Source: Littorina saxatilis (taxonomy: Eukaryota; Mollusca; Gastropoda; Littorinimorpha; Littorinidae). Taken from it: a stretch of 64,000 nucleotides of DNA. Below, piece after piece: positions 55,720 to 64,000 of the stretch. A model generated the notes under the pieces. It did not search any database. It worked only from the letters and a program-made list of their open reading frames with translations, and was not told the DNA's origin. Made by a program: the position numbers and the translations under genes. Location: assembly GCF_037325665.1 (NCBI RefSeq), contig NC_090245.1, positions 74,825,102-74,889,101 on the forward strand. The letters are read 5' to 3'. Positions within the stretch are counted from its first letter, which is position 1. Each line of letters opens with the position of its first letter.

Positions 55720-58491
55720 GAGAGACACACAGACAGACAGACAAAGACACAGAGAGAAAGAGATAGACAGACAGAGGGAGAGACAAACAGACGAACACAC
55801 AGACAGACATAGACAAACACACAAACAAAGACACACAGACAGACTTCACTATTGTATGTACAAGTAATTTTGTTAAACCACACGTTACGTTCACCACTGA
55901 ACGTGAAACCATGTAAAACGTTACTATCTCAGATAACGGCACTGACGCTACCGGAAATAAAATTTATCAGTGAAATTCTACCATCAATTTAGTAATCGAT
56001 GCGATGTAAATTATCCTAAAACTGTGGTATGATCACGACATCGTTTAGCATTTAGGATCAAATGGTGCCAATGTGTACACAATGCACTAATCACAGACAA
56101 CAGTTATACACTTTACGTACATGTAACTCTCCAACTGACATTGTCTGCCACTTGAAACAAATGACTTTCGAAGGAAAATTAACTCCAATATATAAATATT
56201 ATGTATGATTTTTAATAATTACTTGCACTTTTTGAAAATAAAGCTTTTTCTACGATAAGGTGTTTACCCCCTAAATGTATAAGTCATCCGGTAGAAAAAC
56301 CGGAAGTATCGTGTACTAAGCATATGTATATGTTTAAAAAGTTAATTGTGTTAATGTAGAACATCTTGCCTTTGTATATGTTTAGGTTTTGAATACTTTA
56401 GGGGAAAACCATAGCCATTATTCATTCATCTTCAACTAACACCCAAATCTCAGGGCACATTTTGTTAGTGGGGGTAGGGTTTCAATCAGTCAAAAATCAC
56501 TTTCATTCAATATTTTCTGCCATTTCAAATACATACACGTAATTGCACAATTTCTTGAATTTTAAGATGCTTTAACTGACTATGCCAAGAAAACCTGCAC
56601 TTTTTGTAGAATTAGTTTTTTTCCCATGATTTATGTTTAAAAATGTCAATTTTTACGATAAAAAATGCTAACGGTTGCCTCACCAGAGGACACGTACCAA
56701 CGACGTGAATCGTGTCTGCCAATTAAAAAGCATATATTTTGAAATAAGGGGAATCATAACATATTTCACTGTAAAGTGTCTCACTCTAATACCTTTTGGG
56801 TTCATTGTGTATTTGGTTAAGTGAATTGCAGATAAGTTGTTTTTGAAAATGAGAGCTATACATATATTTTATTAAAACTGAAACTGGTGGAGTGAAAAAC
56901 AGACCTGTTTTGAAGAAGTCGTACTAAAATCATTTATGGGCTTGAACTTCACAGTTTGCGTGTTATCTTTTAAAGAAAACCCGTTTTCATCACTAACAAT
57001 GACCTAATTTACACATACATATCGGTCGGTCATAGTCGCGTTTTTTTTTAGAGAGGTAGTGTACAAAGTGTCGATTTGTACGTTTAAATTACATGTCCAT
57101 TATTTTAGTCATATATCAATCAATAAATAAATGCGCATACTTTTATTAAACGTTACTTTCACTTTAAGATCGCTTCTAACATTTAGTATAATTTCTGACA
57201 AATGCACGCTATGTAATAAATTGATAATATTATGGACGCCATGTGGTAAAACCGGAAGTTGAATTATTTTGCGATAGCAAAATCCTTTTACAATGACCAC
57301 TTTCCTTTTATATTAAGCTGATCTTTAACGTTATGGGTAAAAATCTAACAGATTGAACCAAATTATCCTTTTTCAAGCCTGTGTATGTGTAAACTCTTTT
57401 TTGCTTCGACCCGGTTCGGTTTTCGGAGTTGATTCAAAATCATCCATTATGTATCTTATGTGACTGTTGTTTTCCTCGGTAAATTAACAATTGTTGATGT
57501 AAAATAATTCTAGCTGTGAGAATAAACAATTTTCAAGATGTTTTTGATTGCGGTTTCAACCAGGCGTTCAGTTAGCTATACATATCGATTGAGAAAATGG
57601 CATTTCCTGTTTTGTCGTCCGCATGTTATACAGATGTTGTTAAAAATAAAACTGTGTATACGAATTAGGCATTTTACTTGCTGTCTGATGGCAAAAATCT
57701 TTAGCTTTCGTTTAAGGTATAATTTGCTTATATCCGTATGCAGTCAAGCGGTACATGACGGTTTTTCGTAACCTACCCCCTGCGTCATGGCTGCATTTTT
57801 GCAGAATATGGGTCATGTTACAAAAACGCTTCTCATTCTTAGGTGGTTGGGTTTAGCCATTTGTCGTTTACCGAACTGTGGCTGCAAATAAAACGAACTT
57901 TCCAAAAAACATAATATCTAATGTGACCACCAAAAGTAACCTTTCCACTATAGCCAGCCAGGTGACTAATGGGACATCATTTACACGAAAGAGTTGTCTC
58001 CCTTGTCCGATCATTCTTTGACCCATGTAAACAAAATGCATTCGTACAGTTCATCGGAGTTCATTCCGTAACTTCAAAGGGATCTAAAATTACTTGTTAT
58101 GATTACAAGTGCAGGTTCTACAAATTTGGAGACTTAAATGCCTCTGAATTCTGAGCTATGAATTTAACACGCTAAAGTTCAAGATTACCGATTTATTTGT
58201 TGTTTTTGTGTGTGTATTTGTTTCTTTGAGAAATTGACATATGATCAAGAAATGGGTTTACCCGATGTCATGTCCGACAGTTTCGAGAGAGCTGCGGAGA
58301 GAGCCAAGCAGCACTTTCTGCCTTTCTTGCGCCTGTTGTTCTTCCTCGCTCTTTGCCGCTTCACCAAGACCATCTCCAATGTCACGAAAGATCTGGCAAA
58401 CATGAGTCCTCAAGCGTTGTGTGTGTCGGATCGCTTGGTTGATATGTTCAATCTGATCAAGCGTAGACTTCAACTTGCTCTCAGTCTCCAT
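45316..58491 (-). CDS. MED27: Mediator complex subunit 27 (MED27), complete
   Basis: It is a subunit of the nuclear Mediator complex that links transcription factors to RNA polymerase II. Exons in transcript order are 58491-58262, 52834-52699, 52222-52092, 51705-51612, 51215-51108, 50411-50370, 49804-49727 and 45450-45316. They total 954 nt, giving 317 aa (human 311), with every phase consistent. Human-like landmarks are LDPILDRTPLYSQ (human LDPVQDKTPLYSQ), VDQLVATLD...RITVSRPLG, VDIWSKSRYEVFQK (human DIWSKSNYQVFQK), HYYAPFMPDIGIRSF, and the C terminus APCHKCGKYLQNAMPPTWRD ending GCRQ, with the CxxC pair kept. The start METESKLKS was chosen because it is the first ATG of the frame and has a good context (aaaATGG). 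Intron 1 (5.4 kb) and intron 7 (4.3 kb) are largely transposon DNA. Confidence 0.97.
45755..45876 (+). mobile_element. CR1/L2-clade LINE, 5' piece
   Basis: The frame contains SFADDTQLYTQSP, the reverse-transcriptase catalytic FADD motif, then, after one in-frame stop, DNKLKLNDD. It is cut at the duplicated site aagctgaatgatgat and continues at 47968. The 5' truncation point near 45755 is approximate. Confidence 0.75.
45877..47967 (-). mobile_element. 5'-truncated I/Nimb-like LINE inserted antisense
   Basis: The minus-strand frame stays open from about 47963 to the stop at 45898. It encodes the rest of a reverse transcriptase (QAGFRQHRSTEDQTT, FIDLQKAFDKVW, LYADDLVLW) and an RNase H domain with all four acidic residues in place (VYTDGS, YRAEVQAL, LTDALSVL, NEEADRMAK). 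A C-terminal knuckle CSCGEAEQDTAHILRDC follows, then a short gaaaagaagaag tail. An RT plus RNase H pair points to the I superfamily. The 5' half, including endonuclease and ORF1, is absent. The intact frame suggests a fairly recent copy. Confidence 0.88.
47968..49079 (+). mobile_element. CR1/L2-clade LINE, 3' piece
   Basis: It resumes as KTEVLLCKKKN and runs through LVCAFLLSKLDYCNSLLSG, LQKVQNSAARLI, LHWLPIQARIDYK and WNSLPFHIRHSQTP to a stop at 48702. A 3' UTR and a (ATT)n tail follow, the usual 3' end of CR1/L2 LINEs. It sits in MED27 intron 7 on the opposite strand. Confidence 0.85.
49100..49680 (+). mobile_element. Dispersed repeat with 86-bp tandem units and CCGGCAAAGCCGG hairpins
   Basis: A (TA)n plus acgactag start is followed by ttcgcgatgcacggccaaag and an 86-bp unit starting with tctcccttccttcgtg (49375, 49461, 49547). 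It ends in at least four small hairpins of type ccggcaaagccgg within 120 bp, then tctagtact. It has the same family body as 43800-44120. Confidence 0.65.
49727..49804 (-). CDS. MED27: MED27 exon 7
   Basis: It encodes ISDHAAAAMLHYYAPFMPDI and GIRSFT. The acceptor is tttcctag and the donor is gtaagt; it is 26 codons. Confidence 0.96.
50370..50411 (-). CDS. MED27: MED27 exon 6 (42 nt)
   Basis: It encodes VDIWSKSRYEVFQK. The acceptor is ttcttgcag and the donor is gtgagt; phase 0 at both ends. Confidence 0.96.
50602..50964. mobile_element. 363-bp hAT-like MITE, 6-bp target duplication
   Basis: The ends cagacctgggtacc and, inverted, cagacctggaaaccc are flanked by ctttgg (50596-50601 and 50965-50970). 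The inverted right end shares gtattttgtacgc and surrounding bases with the left end of 23137-24661, so the two are one family. Confidence 0.8.
51108..51215 (-). CDS. MED27: MED27 exon 5
   Basis: It encodes MVLGRVLKAQVVLRGLVIEW and VKVKGINEEFSTENGK. The donor is gtgaga; it is 36 codons. Confidence 0.96.
51612..51705 (-). CDS. MED27: MED27 exon 4
   Basis: It encodes VVDQLVATLDRQHQDMRITV and SRPLGSCAVMQ. The acceptor is gcttttag and the donor is gtttgt. Confidence 0.95.
52092..52222 (-). CDS. MED27: MED27 exon 3
   Basis: It encodes MHEFASLAANILSQNALKRS, then a basic stretch GGKRVKRHMNTASMVPQ. The donor is gtatgt, phase 2. Confidence 0.95.
52699..52834 (-). CDS. MED27: MED27 exon 2
   Basis: It encodes ELDKVGQTLVPVSPSANCDH and LDPILDRTPLYSQVNTSYKR. 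The acceptor is gcgattgcag and the donor is gtttgt. Confidence 0.95.
54398..54445. repeat. 48-bp palindrome centred on TGACGTCA
   Basis: The arms cacgtttgtgccactta and their inverse flank aaatgacgtcattat. The whole is palindromic with one mismatch pair, and its centre (54418-54425) is a perfect CRE-type octamer. Confidence 0.85.
54446..55161 (+). mobile_element. Dispersed non-coding repeat ending in acatttagtcaa hairpin
   Basis: A body with a duplicated gtttttaatccaaa...tatatgtttttggaatca motif (near 54529 and 54665) is followed by an AC run and a terminal hairpin with 12-nt arms (55135-55146 and 55150-55161). The boundaries are approximate on the left. Confidence 0.5.
55184..55390. repeat. 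Compound (AC)n / (GCAC)n microsatellite
   Basis: Long AC runs with cgcgcg and gcacgcac interruptions continue as aca-rich DNA to about 55600. Confidence 0.95.
55636..55716. repeat. (GA)n microsatellite
   Basis: A nearly pure AG tract is followed by cagacagac-type degenerate repeats to about 55850. Confidence 0.95.
55900..57950. other. AT-rich interior of the 4.3-kb element, nothing recognised
   Basis: I see no conserved frame, repeat unit or RNA-like structure here. Confidence 0.5.
58262..58491 (-). CDS. MED27: MED27 exon 1
   Basis: It encodes METESKLKSTLDQIEHINQA, then a predicted helical stretch to SSLETVGHDIG. The donor is gtaaac, phase 2. Confidence 0.94.
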
Positions 58492-58600
58492 TTTGGATTT
58501 TAATGATTGCAAGAGTTATCTTCTCGGAAACGTGACGAGCCCAACGATTGGTTTAAATGTTTGCGTTCTTTCGGTCTGACTAATTACTACGCGACCGCAC
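58492..58600 (-). promoter_or_regulatory. Candidate MED27 5' UTR and promoter
   Basis: Upstream of the ATG the minus strand carries a CCAAT pentamer (plus-strand attgg at 58547-58551), 56 bp from the start codon. No TATA box is evident. The transcription start is not determined. Confidence 0.35.
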
Positions 58601-58632
58601 GCGACCACACGCGACCTTGCACTACCTTGCGC
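58593..58632. repeat. Short gcgacc repeat
   Basis: Units of about 8-10 bp (cacgcgacca) lie just upstream of the presumed MED27 promoter. Confidence 0.6.
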
Positions 58633-58892
58633 GACCTCAAACTAAAGCATGTACATGTAATATTTTTATATATATATATAGTATCTTCACAACATTATCT
58701 GACTTTATACCAAGTTTTAAGGCAAAGAAATTAAAAATAACGGAGTTATAATGTATTTTGCGACGAGCTATCGAGCGAAAGTGAAAGCATCGTGGTTCAG
58801 CGTCCGACCATGTTCGCATTGATTTAAGGTGTTACGAGTGTGTTCGGGTTGCGGTTCTTGCTCATGTTTATACTCACTGAGTTACTTCCCTT

Positions 58893-58920
58893 GGATCTGG
58901 ATCTGGATCTGGATCTGGAT
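58893..58920. repeat. (GGATCT)n hexamer repeat
   Basis: There are four to five units of ggatct. Confidence 0.9.
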
Positions 58921-58949
58921 AAACCGCCTGGGTTGGTGGTTTGCGGGTG

Positions 58950-60380
58950 CGAATGCGTATACGTACGGTTCAGTGTGCTTTCGCGAAAGGGTGTGTCATA
59001 TGCACGGCTAGAACTAAGATACTTCTTGATTTCAGTAAATAGTTTCATTACATGTCAACTAGTTCGTTTTTAAATGATTTTTTAGAGATCGCCAAGTGGT
59101 ATTGTGTGAATAACATCATTCGATCGATTGTACGCACGGCGCCGTGCTTCTAGTAGCTCAGTCCATTCCTTCTTTCCGGTGTAGAAACAGACGTGTTTCT
59201 GGCGAAAGAATCGGCGTTTTCAACTCGCCATATCTTCATATTCATTCGGACTAGAACAACGAAATATAAATTTCTTGTAAAAAAAATCCCGAGCCTTGCG
59301 ACTCTGGTAGTCATTTTCTTACGCGAAGCGGCCTTCGGTAGGTACGACAGTTTTAGTCCCAAGTATATCTAAAACGCACGTGGACGAGTTTTCAATGGCG
59401 TATTTGAAGTCTGTGAATGTTGTGATTACAAATCATTTCGGGGCACCCCTCAGTCTATACGCACAGACAAACAAATTGCATGGAACGAAAGTTGAGAGGC
59501 TGGACTGTAAGTTGTTGTTTTGACTTCTACAAATCTCGCAGGTCTTTTATGCAAAACAGACTCAAAATTGCATTGTTCACGCAAACTTTTGTAGATGACG
59601 AGACTATCGAAGGAATGGAATACACTTGCCTACAGATATAATAGACAGACACTGTCTATTTATATCTATGACTTACCCTAGCCCATATGTTAGAATAAAG
59701 AACATACTTTGCTCTTTTGAATGATGTATGATTTGGCACTGTACACAGGATTTTAGACCTGCCCCCGAAGTGATTTTTCCATAAACCCGTCAAAAAGCTC
59801 ACTCTGTTTTGGCCGTAAAAAGCGCCCAAATGAAGTCAATTTCTAACCTGTGTCGTGTGTTCGAAGGAGTACATCTCAGCGATGCCATTGCCTTGCAACC
59901 TCAAAGAAATATATTTTAATAACCCGCTAAATGAACGTTTTTTTAGTGTGAAATAGTCTAAAAGCCGGAGATTTGCTTCGTTTCTTTGCTGCGACACAAA
60001 ACCAAAACCAACTATAGATCTGCGGTGACATTATGAGTTCGTTTTCGACATTGCAGTGAAGTTGCGTGGATCTTCGACGATTCCCGTTCGGTTTAATGTG
60101 GATAGAGCTTTGATTGAATGTAACTGCTTTGAAAAGTTACAACATGAGTCCTTGGGATCGATGTTTTTCGGTAAACTTCTTCGTATCCTTGACTTTACTT
60201 TTGACTTGAACAGATCCAGATCGGCTGGGGCTGTTGATCGCACACAGATCTATATGAAGTTGACTCGACACGGCGAACCGCCGAATCCGTGCCCTCTCGT
60301 CGGTCCTACCCCCAAATCCCTTACCAGCCTCAGACCCCACCTCACCATTCTAACCTCACTGGCGTACTATGTGTGATTAT
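58950..60380. other. No gene recognised upstream of MED27
   Basis: Short frames only, without a conserved motif or clear element ends. Confidence 0.45.
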
Positions 60381-60389
60381 CCCTTCCTC

Positions 60390-61790
60390 ATGAAAGAGAA
60401 AGTGGAGAAAGGGGAAAAATGAAGATTTTTTCTTACTATACAAGTCAGGGATTGTTGACATGTACATTGTCAAGAGGTCAAAACAAATTTTAAAAGCTGT
60501 TGGACACTGCACTAGTGTTGCTCTAATCAAGGCGAGTCTGGAACAATAGGTTCACCCCACCAAAAAGTCAACATGGAATTAGTTATGATTTTTTTTGCCT
60601 TTTTGCTTGGGTACGGCCAAGTCAAAAAGGTGAATAGTCATAACAAGTTCAGTTTGGGGTCTTTTTCAAATCTGTTTGCTGCATCTTTTCTGTGACCATT
60701 CTGGCTATGCACTGACAAAAAAGTGAAGAAGGGGGAAAATGAAGATTTTGGGTGTTGGTTTTTTTGGGACAAATTTTGAAGAAGGGAAAAAGGAAGATTT
60801 TGGGTGTTGTTTTTTTCTAAGTCCAAAAAAGATTAGAAATATTCATAACAAATTCAGTTTTGGGTCTTTTTCAAATCTGTTTGATGCATCTTTTCTGTGA
60901 CCATTGTGGCTATGCACTGACACACAAATAAGTGGAGAAAAGGGAGAAATGAAGATTTTTTCTCACTGCACAACAGTCAGGGATTAGGGTTACATGTTTA
61001 CATGTACATTGTCAAGAGGTCAAAACAAATTTTAAAAGCTGTTGAACACTGCACTAGTGTTGCTCTAATCAAGGCGAGTCTGGAACAATAGGTCCACCCC
61101 ACCAAAAAGTGAACATGGAATTAGTTATGATTTTTTTTAGTCTTTTGGCTTGGGTACGGCCAAGTGAACAAGGTAGGAAAGGTTAGAAATAGTCATAACA
61201 AGTTCACTTTTGGGTCTTTTTCAAATCTGTTTGCTGCATCTTTTCTGTGACCATTGTGGCTATGCACTGACACTCAAAAAGGTGGAGAAAGGGGAAAAAT
61301 GAAGATTTTTTTCTTACTATACAACAGTCAGGGATAGTCAGGGATTGTTGACATGTACATTGTCAAGAGGTCAAAACAAATTTTTAAAGCTGTTGGACAC
61401 TGCACTAGTGTTGCTCTAATCAAGGCGAGTCTGGAACAATAGGTCCACCCCACCAAAAAGTCAACATGGAATTAGTTATGATTTTTTTTGCCTTTTTGCT
61501 TGGGTACGGCCAAGTCAAAAAGGTGAGAGGGGTTACAAATAGTCATAACAAGTTCAGTTTGGGGTCTTTTTCAAATCTGGTTGATGCATCTTGTCTGTGA
61601 CCATTGTGGCTATGCACTCAAAGTCAAAAAAGTGCAGAAAGGTGACAAATGAAGATTTTTCCTTCTTTCAAGACAATGTGTGATTTGGCACATTTTGCCT
61701 CAGTCTTTATCAAGAGCCTGTCTAACCCACTTTGAAGCTGTTGGAGACTGCAGTAGTGTTCCTTACATCAAGGCGAGTGCACAATGGTGC
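60390..61790. repeat. Complex tandem repeat, three full copies and a diverged fourth
   Basis: Each copy carries tgtcaagaggtcaaaacaaa (near 60469, 61010 and 61365), gctctaatcaaggcgagtct and ttgggtacggccaagt. The spacings of about 540 and 355 bp show units of unequal length. The last copy (61620-61790) is diverged. Confidence 0.85.
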
Positions 61791-62692
61791 ATTTCGACCC
61801 CCCCCCCCCCCTAATGTTCACTTTAATATCAATCAATCAATAGATATTCAGTCACAGTTTAACTAACTCATTCACCCTCATCACTCACTCATCCATCCAT
61901 CACAACAACACTGTTTGATGCACAAACTGACTGCCTTCCGCCCTGGGAAGCCGCTTCGCTTCGCAATAACAACAACAACACTGAAAACTCGCCGGGAAAT
62001 ACCCCCACCACACGTGTCACACGTGTGCTTGTTTCTTCCGACTAATATCAATTTTGGAGAAAAAAAAGGACAAAACTGGATGAAAAATTCTACGGCCCCA
62101 GCAATCTCATTACTCTGAAAGGGGAACCGGAAGTGGCTGGTCCTCAGGTTTCGAAGTTGACCGATATTCCCACTAAAGTGACCTAGATCCGGCCAGCCAT
62201 CCATTAGAATGCCGCGAATTGTTGTTACAGCCCCTGACTTTTTTATGTACGGAATCCGGTAGTCTTTTTGTTGTTGTTAAATAATTATATTGCCAAACGT
62301 TATGACATTTTGGGATAATTGAAAAAGTTTCAATACACATTGGCTGAGCACCTGTGTGCTCAAAGGAAATGTCGCTTGTTTTTATTAAAACTAATTTTCA
62401 ATGGTCATTCGTGCAAACCGTCACACAAACATGCGTGCCTCTGTGCCTCTGTGAGTAGGCTATGCGTGTGGCTGCTTTCATAGTTAGGGTGCAAGCGTTT
62501 TAATCATTTACCCCACACCAAAAGCCCCCCCCCCCCACACACACACACCCCGATACCTGTCAAATTCCCTCAGAATGCATGAACAATTCCGTTACCTCAG
62601 ATCATCACCAGGAAAAATTCCTCCGCATCCAAAATATCAGGACTTTAGATATCAGATACCGACTTTATGTAATGCGCTTCAAAATCATATTC

Positions 62693-62693
<1 letters not shown>

Positions 62694-62735
<42 letters not shown>
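62694..62735. repeat. (GA)n microsatellite
   Basis: This is a pure AG tract of about 40 bp. Confidence 0.95.
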
Positions 62736-62736
<1 letters not shown>

Positions 62737-62817
62737 GGACACGAAGAAGGGAAGCTACAATCGCCCCAGGCCATATATACTATTTGTTTCCTGAGCCTGG
62801 ACCATTGAGACGGTTAC

Positions 62818-62954
62818 CTCATAGATCTGTTCATTCTTCGATTTGTCGGTGTCAAAAGTCCACACAACCGTTCTTTGTCCCGTTCCCGTACCAACCAAGG
62901 GCTGCTGCCACAACAATGGAACGCTGCGCAAACGGCCGTTCATGAGAGTGACTG
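62818..62954 (-). CDS. Candidate internal exon, gene unknown
   Basis: The minus strand has a plausible acceptor (ttttgctgttacag) and donor (gtaacc) around an open frame VTLMNGRLRSVPLLWQQPLV, then TGQRTVVWTFDTDKSKNEQ. The phase is 2 in and 0 out. I do not recognise the family and found no partner exons between here and MED27, so it may be a chance frame. Confidence 0.3.
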
Positions 62955-63124
62955 CTGTAACAGCAAAACTTGTGTGAAACATAAGTAATCAATTTATCCA
63001 CTTGACTATATTCACAACAGGGACCTATCACTCTGCTTTGCATGTTTTTATGCCTACGGATTTTCAAATACTCTGCAACACATGTAACCCAAATTCAACA
63101 TGTGCCCGTACAATACCGCTGCTT

Positions 63125-63349
63125 TTATGAAAACATTGCTTCGGCCATGTTGATTTTAGCGACAAGGTGGCCGCGTTTGAGTTTGAGCGAATTAATGTCC
63201 TCCTTGGTGGCGTGAAGGAGGGCTAGTTTGCTGTCAAAGCTCTCTTTAGAAAGTTCCTCCGCCACCGTGCTGGGGAGCTGCGCAGACCATTTGTCGAACC
63301 GAAAAGGATCTCCGCTGGATTCCATTCTAAGAGCTTGTGAAGAGCGCTG
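63125..63349 (-). CDS. Candidate last exon with SAM-like domain
   Basis: The minus strand, after a possible acceptor gcgtcgcag, reads SSGDPFRFDKWSAQLPSTVA, then KLALLHATKEDINSLKLKRG and a stop at 63125. The LL..TKEDI..L.L..G pattern resembles a SAM-type helical domain seen at the ends of many uncharacterised mollusc proteins. If it is real, the rest of the gene lies right of the window. Confidence 0.4.
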   Translation of the reverse strand, partial: QRSSQALRMESSGDPFRFDKWSAQLPSTVAEELSKESFDSKLALLHATKEDINSLKLKRGHLVAKINMAEAMFS

Positions 63350-63565
63350 CTGCGACGCGGGCGCAGGTAAAAAGCCAAGTGAGCGGCCCAAAGGTCAGTC
63401 AAACATGCCTGACATCAGCTCACAATTTAAGACACAAATGCACCATAAAAGCATGCAGACCGAGGGGTTGTGACTGGTGGTACCCACCAGCCACAGGCAC
63501 AGTAAAAAGAGAGTTTAAATTATATTTATACTAAATAACACTTTAATCAACCAATTTTCTTGTTG

Positions 63566-63629
63566 GAATTGTAAATCGCTTTGAGCTGTAAATCATGACT
63601 TGCGTAATAGAAAAGTGTTTTCTTTTCTA
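63566..63629 (+). repeat. 3' tail relic of a LINE/SINE, second copy
   Basis: It is homologous to 3800-3870 (gaattgta..tcgctttgagctgt, aatagaaaagtg). Confidence 0.45.
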
Positions 63630-63736
63630 TTTTTCATTGTTAGGTGGATTTCAGCGTTTTAGTACAAGCAGTGGCGAGCCGGCAAAGACTCACTCAATTT
63701 GTGTGTGCGCTTGAAAGCGCGCGCGTGTTTGTGTGT

Positions 63737-63737
<1 letters not shown>

Positions 63738-63779
<42 letters not shown>

Positions 63780-63782
63780 AGT

Positions 63783-63814
<32 letters not shown>
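63738..63814. repeat. (GT)n microsatellite
   Basis: Two GT runs are separated by gagagtaa, with cgcgcgcgtg just before them. Confidence 0.95.
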
Positions 63815-63816
<2 letters not shown>

Positions 63817-64000
63817 TCAAAAGTTGACGAGGGAGGGGGGGTGGTTGGTGGGTTGGGATTGCGCCGGGGCACTAAGGACACTAATTGTTTGTTGTGCGAT
63901 TCAGGCAAAACTACGGGACAGATGTTTATGTAACCTTGCAAACAAGTGTTCTGACCCCCACCCCTTCACCCGCATTCAAACACTTGGGTCAGTGCTCTTC

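Larger units (their letters stand above)
53913..58189. mobile_element. 4.3-kb element with 42-bp perfect inverted ends, in MED27 intron 1
   Basis: The left end 53913-53954 starts ggtaatcttgaactttagcg and is exactly inverted at 58148-58189. The flanks tatttatt and gatttatt (7 of 8 identical) suggest an 8-bp target duplication, as in hAT or P-type elements. I found no transposase frame inside. It carries a palindrome, a dispersed repeat and AC/GA microsatellites. Confidence 0.75.

Noticed and set aside
61881-62204. A Cys-rich minus-strand frame (CDTCGGG, CIKQCCCDG)
   Set aside because: It has no family match, no splice borders and low-complexity surroundings. It is probably a chance frame.

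Overview
The window is invertebrate animal DNA, most likely from a gastropod mollusc. The evidence is long multi-exon genes whose proteins align best with animal families, intron-borne SINE and LINE tails of a type common in molluscs, very long CT/AC microsatellites, and many short inverted-repeat transposons. I cannot name the species; a caenogastropod such as a littorinid is a guess. No prokaryotic operon, CRISPR array, tRNA or rRNA gene was found.

Three host genes are well supported, and their exons were joined with phases that stay open end to end. (1) Plus strand, 1061-27259: the 3' 18 exons (858 codons plus stop) of an SLC12 cation-chloride cotransporter of the NKCC/NCC group; the N-terminal exons lie left of the window. 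(2) Minus strand, 42260-38014: MRPS30 (mitochondrial large-subunit protein mL65), 4 exons, 481 aa, complete. (3) Minus strand, 58491-45316: MED27 (Mediator subunit 27), 8 exons, 317 aa, complete. SLC12 and MRPS30 converge on a repeat-poor 10-kb stretch (27.3-37.4 kb). MRPS30 and MED27 lie head to tail 3 kb apart. At the right edge (62.8-63.4 kb, minus) there are two weak candidate exons, one with a SAM-like domain. The three products work in different places (plasma membrane, mitochondrion, nucleus), and I see no functional link between them.

Most of the rest is mobile DNA, and much of it can be read as a nested insertion history. SLC12 intron 4 is filled by a 6.2-kb inverted-repeat element abutting a 335-bp MITE. 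SLC12 intron 7 holds a TTAA-targeting piggyBac-like element inside a TA-targeting pogo/Tigger-like element. SLC12 intron 14 holds a tRNA-headed SINE that was itself hit by a polyadenylated 162-bp fragment. SLC12 intron 15 begins with a minisatellite whose unit carries the exon's own splice-donor motif, and a hAT-like element later split it. MRPS30 intron 2 holds a Tigger relic with a 411-bp pure CT tract. The last MED27 intron holds one LINE inserted antisense into another with a 15-bp target duplication, and MED27 intron 1 holds a 4.3-kb element with 42-bp perfect inverted ends.

I did not find an undescribed gene system. The most unusual items are the splice-donor minisatellite, two CAG...CTG transposon families that both leave 6-bp target duplications, a set of large near-perfect palindromes (44.2 kb, 54.4 kb, 18.5 kb), and a 200-N gap flanked by the same 13-mer.
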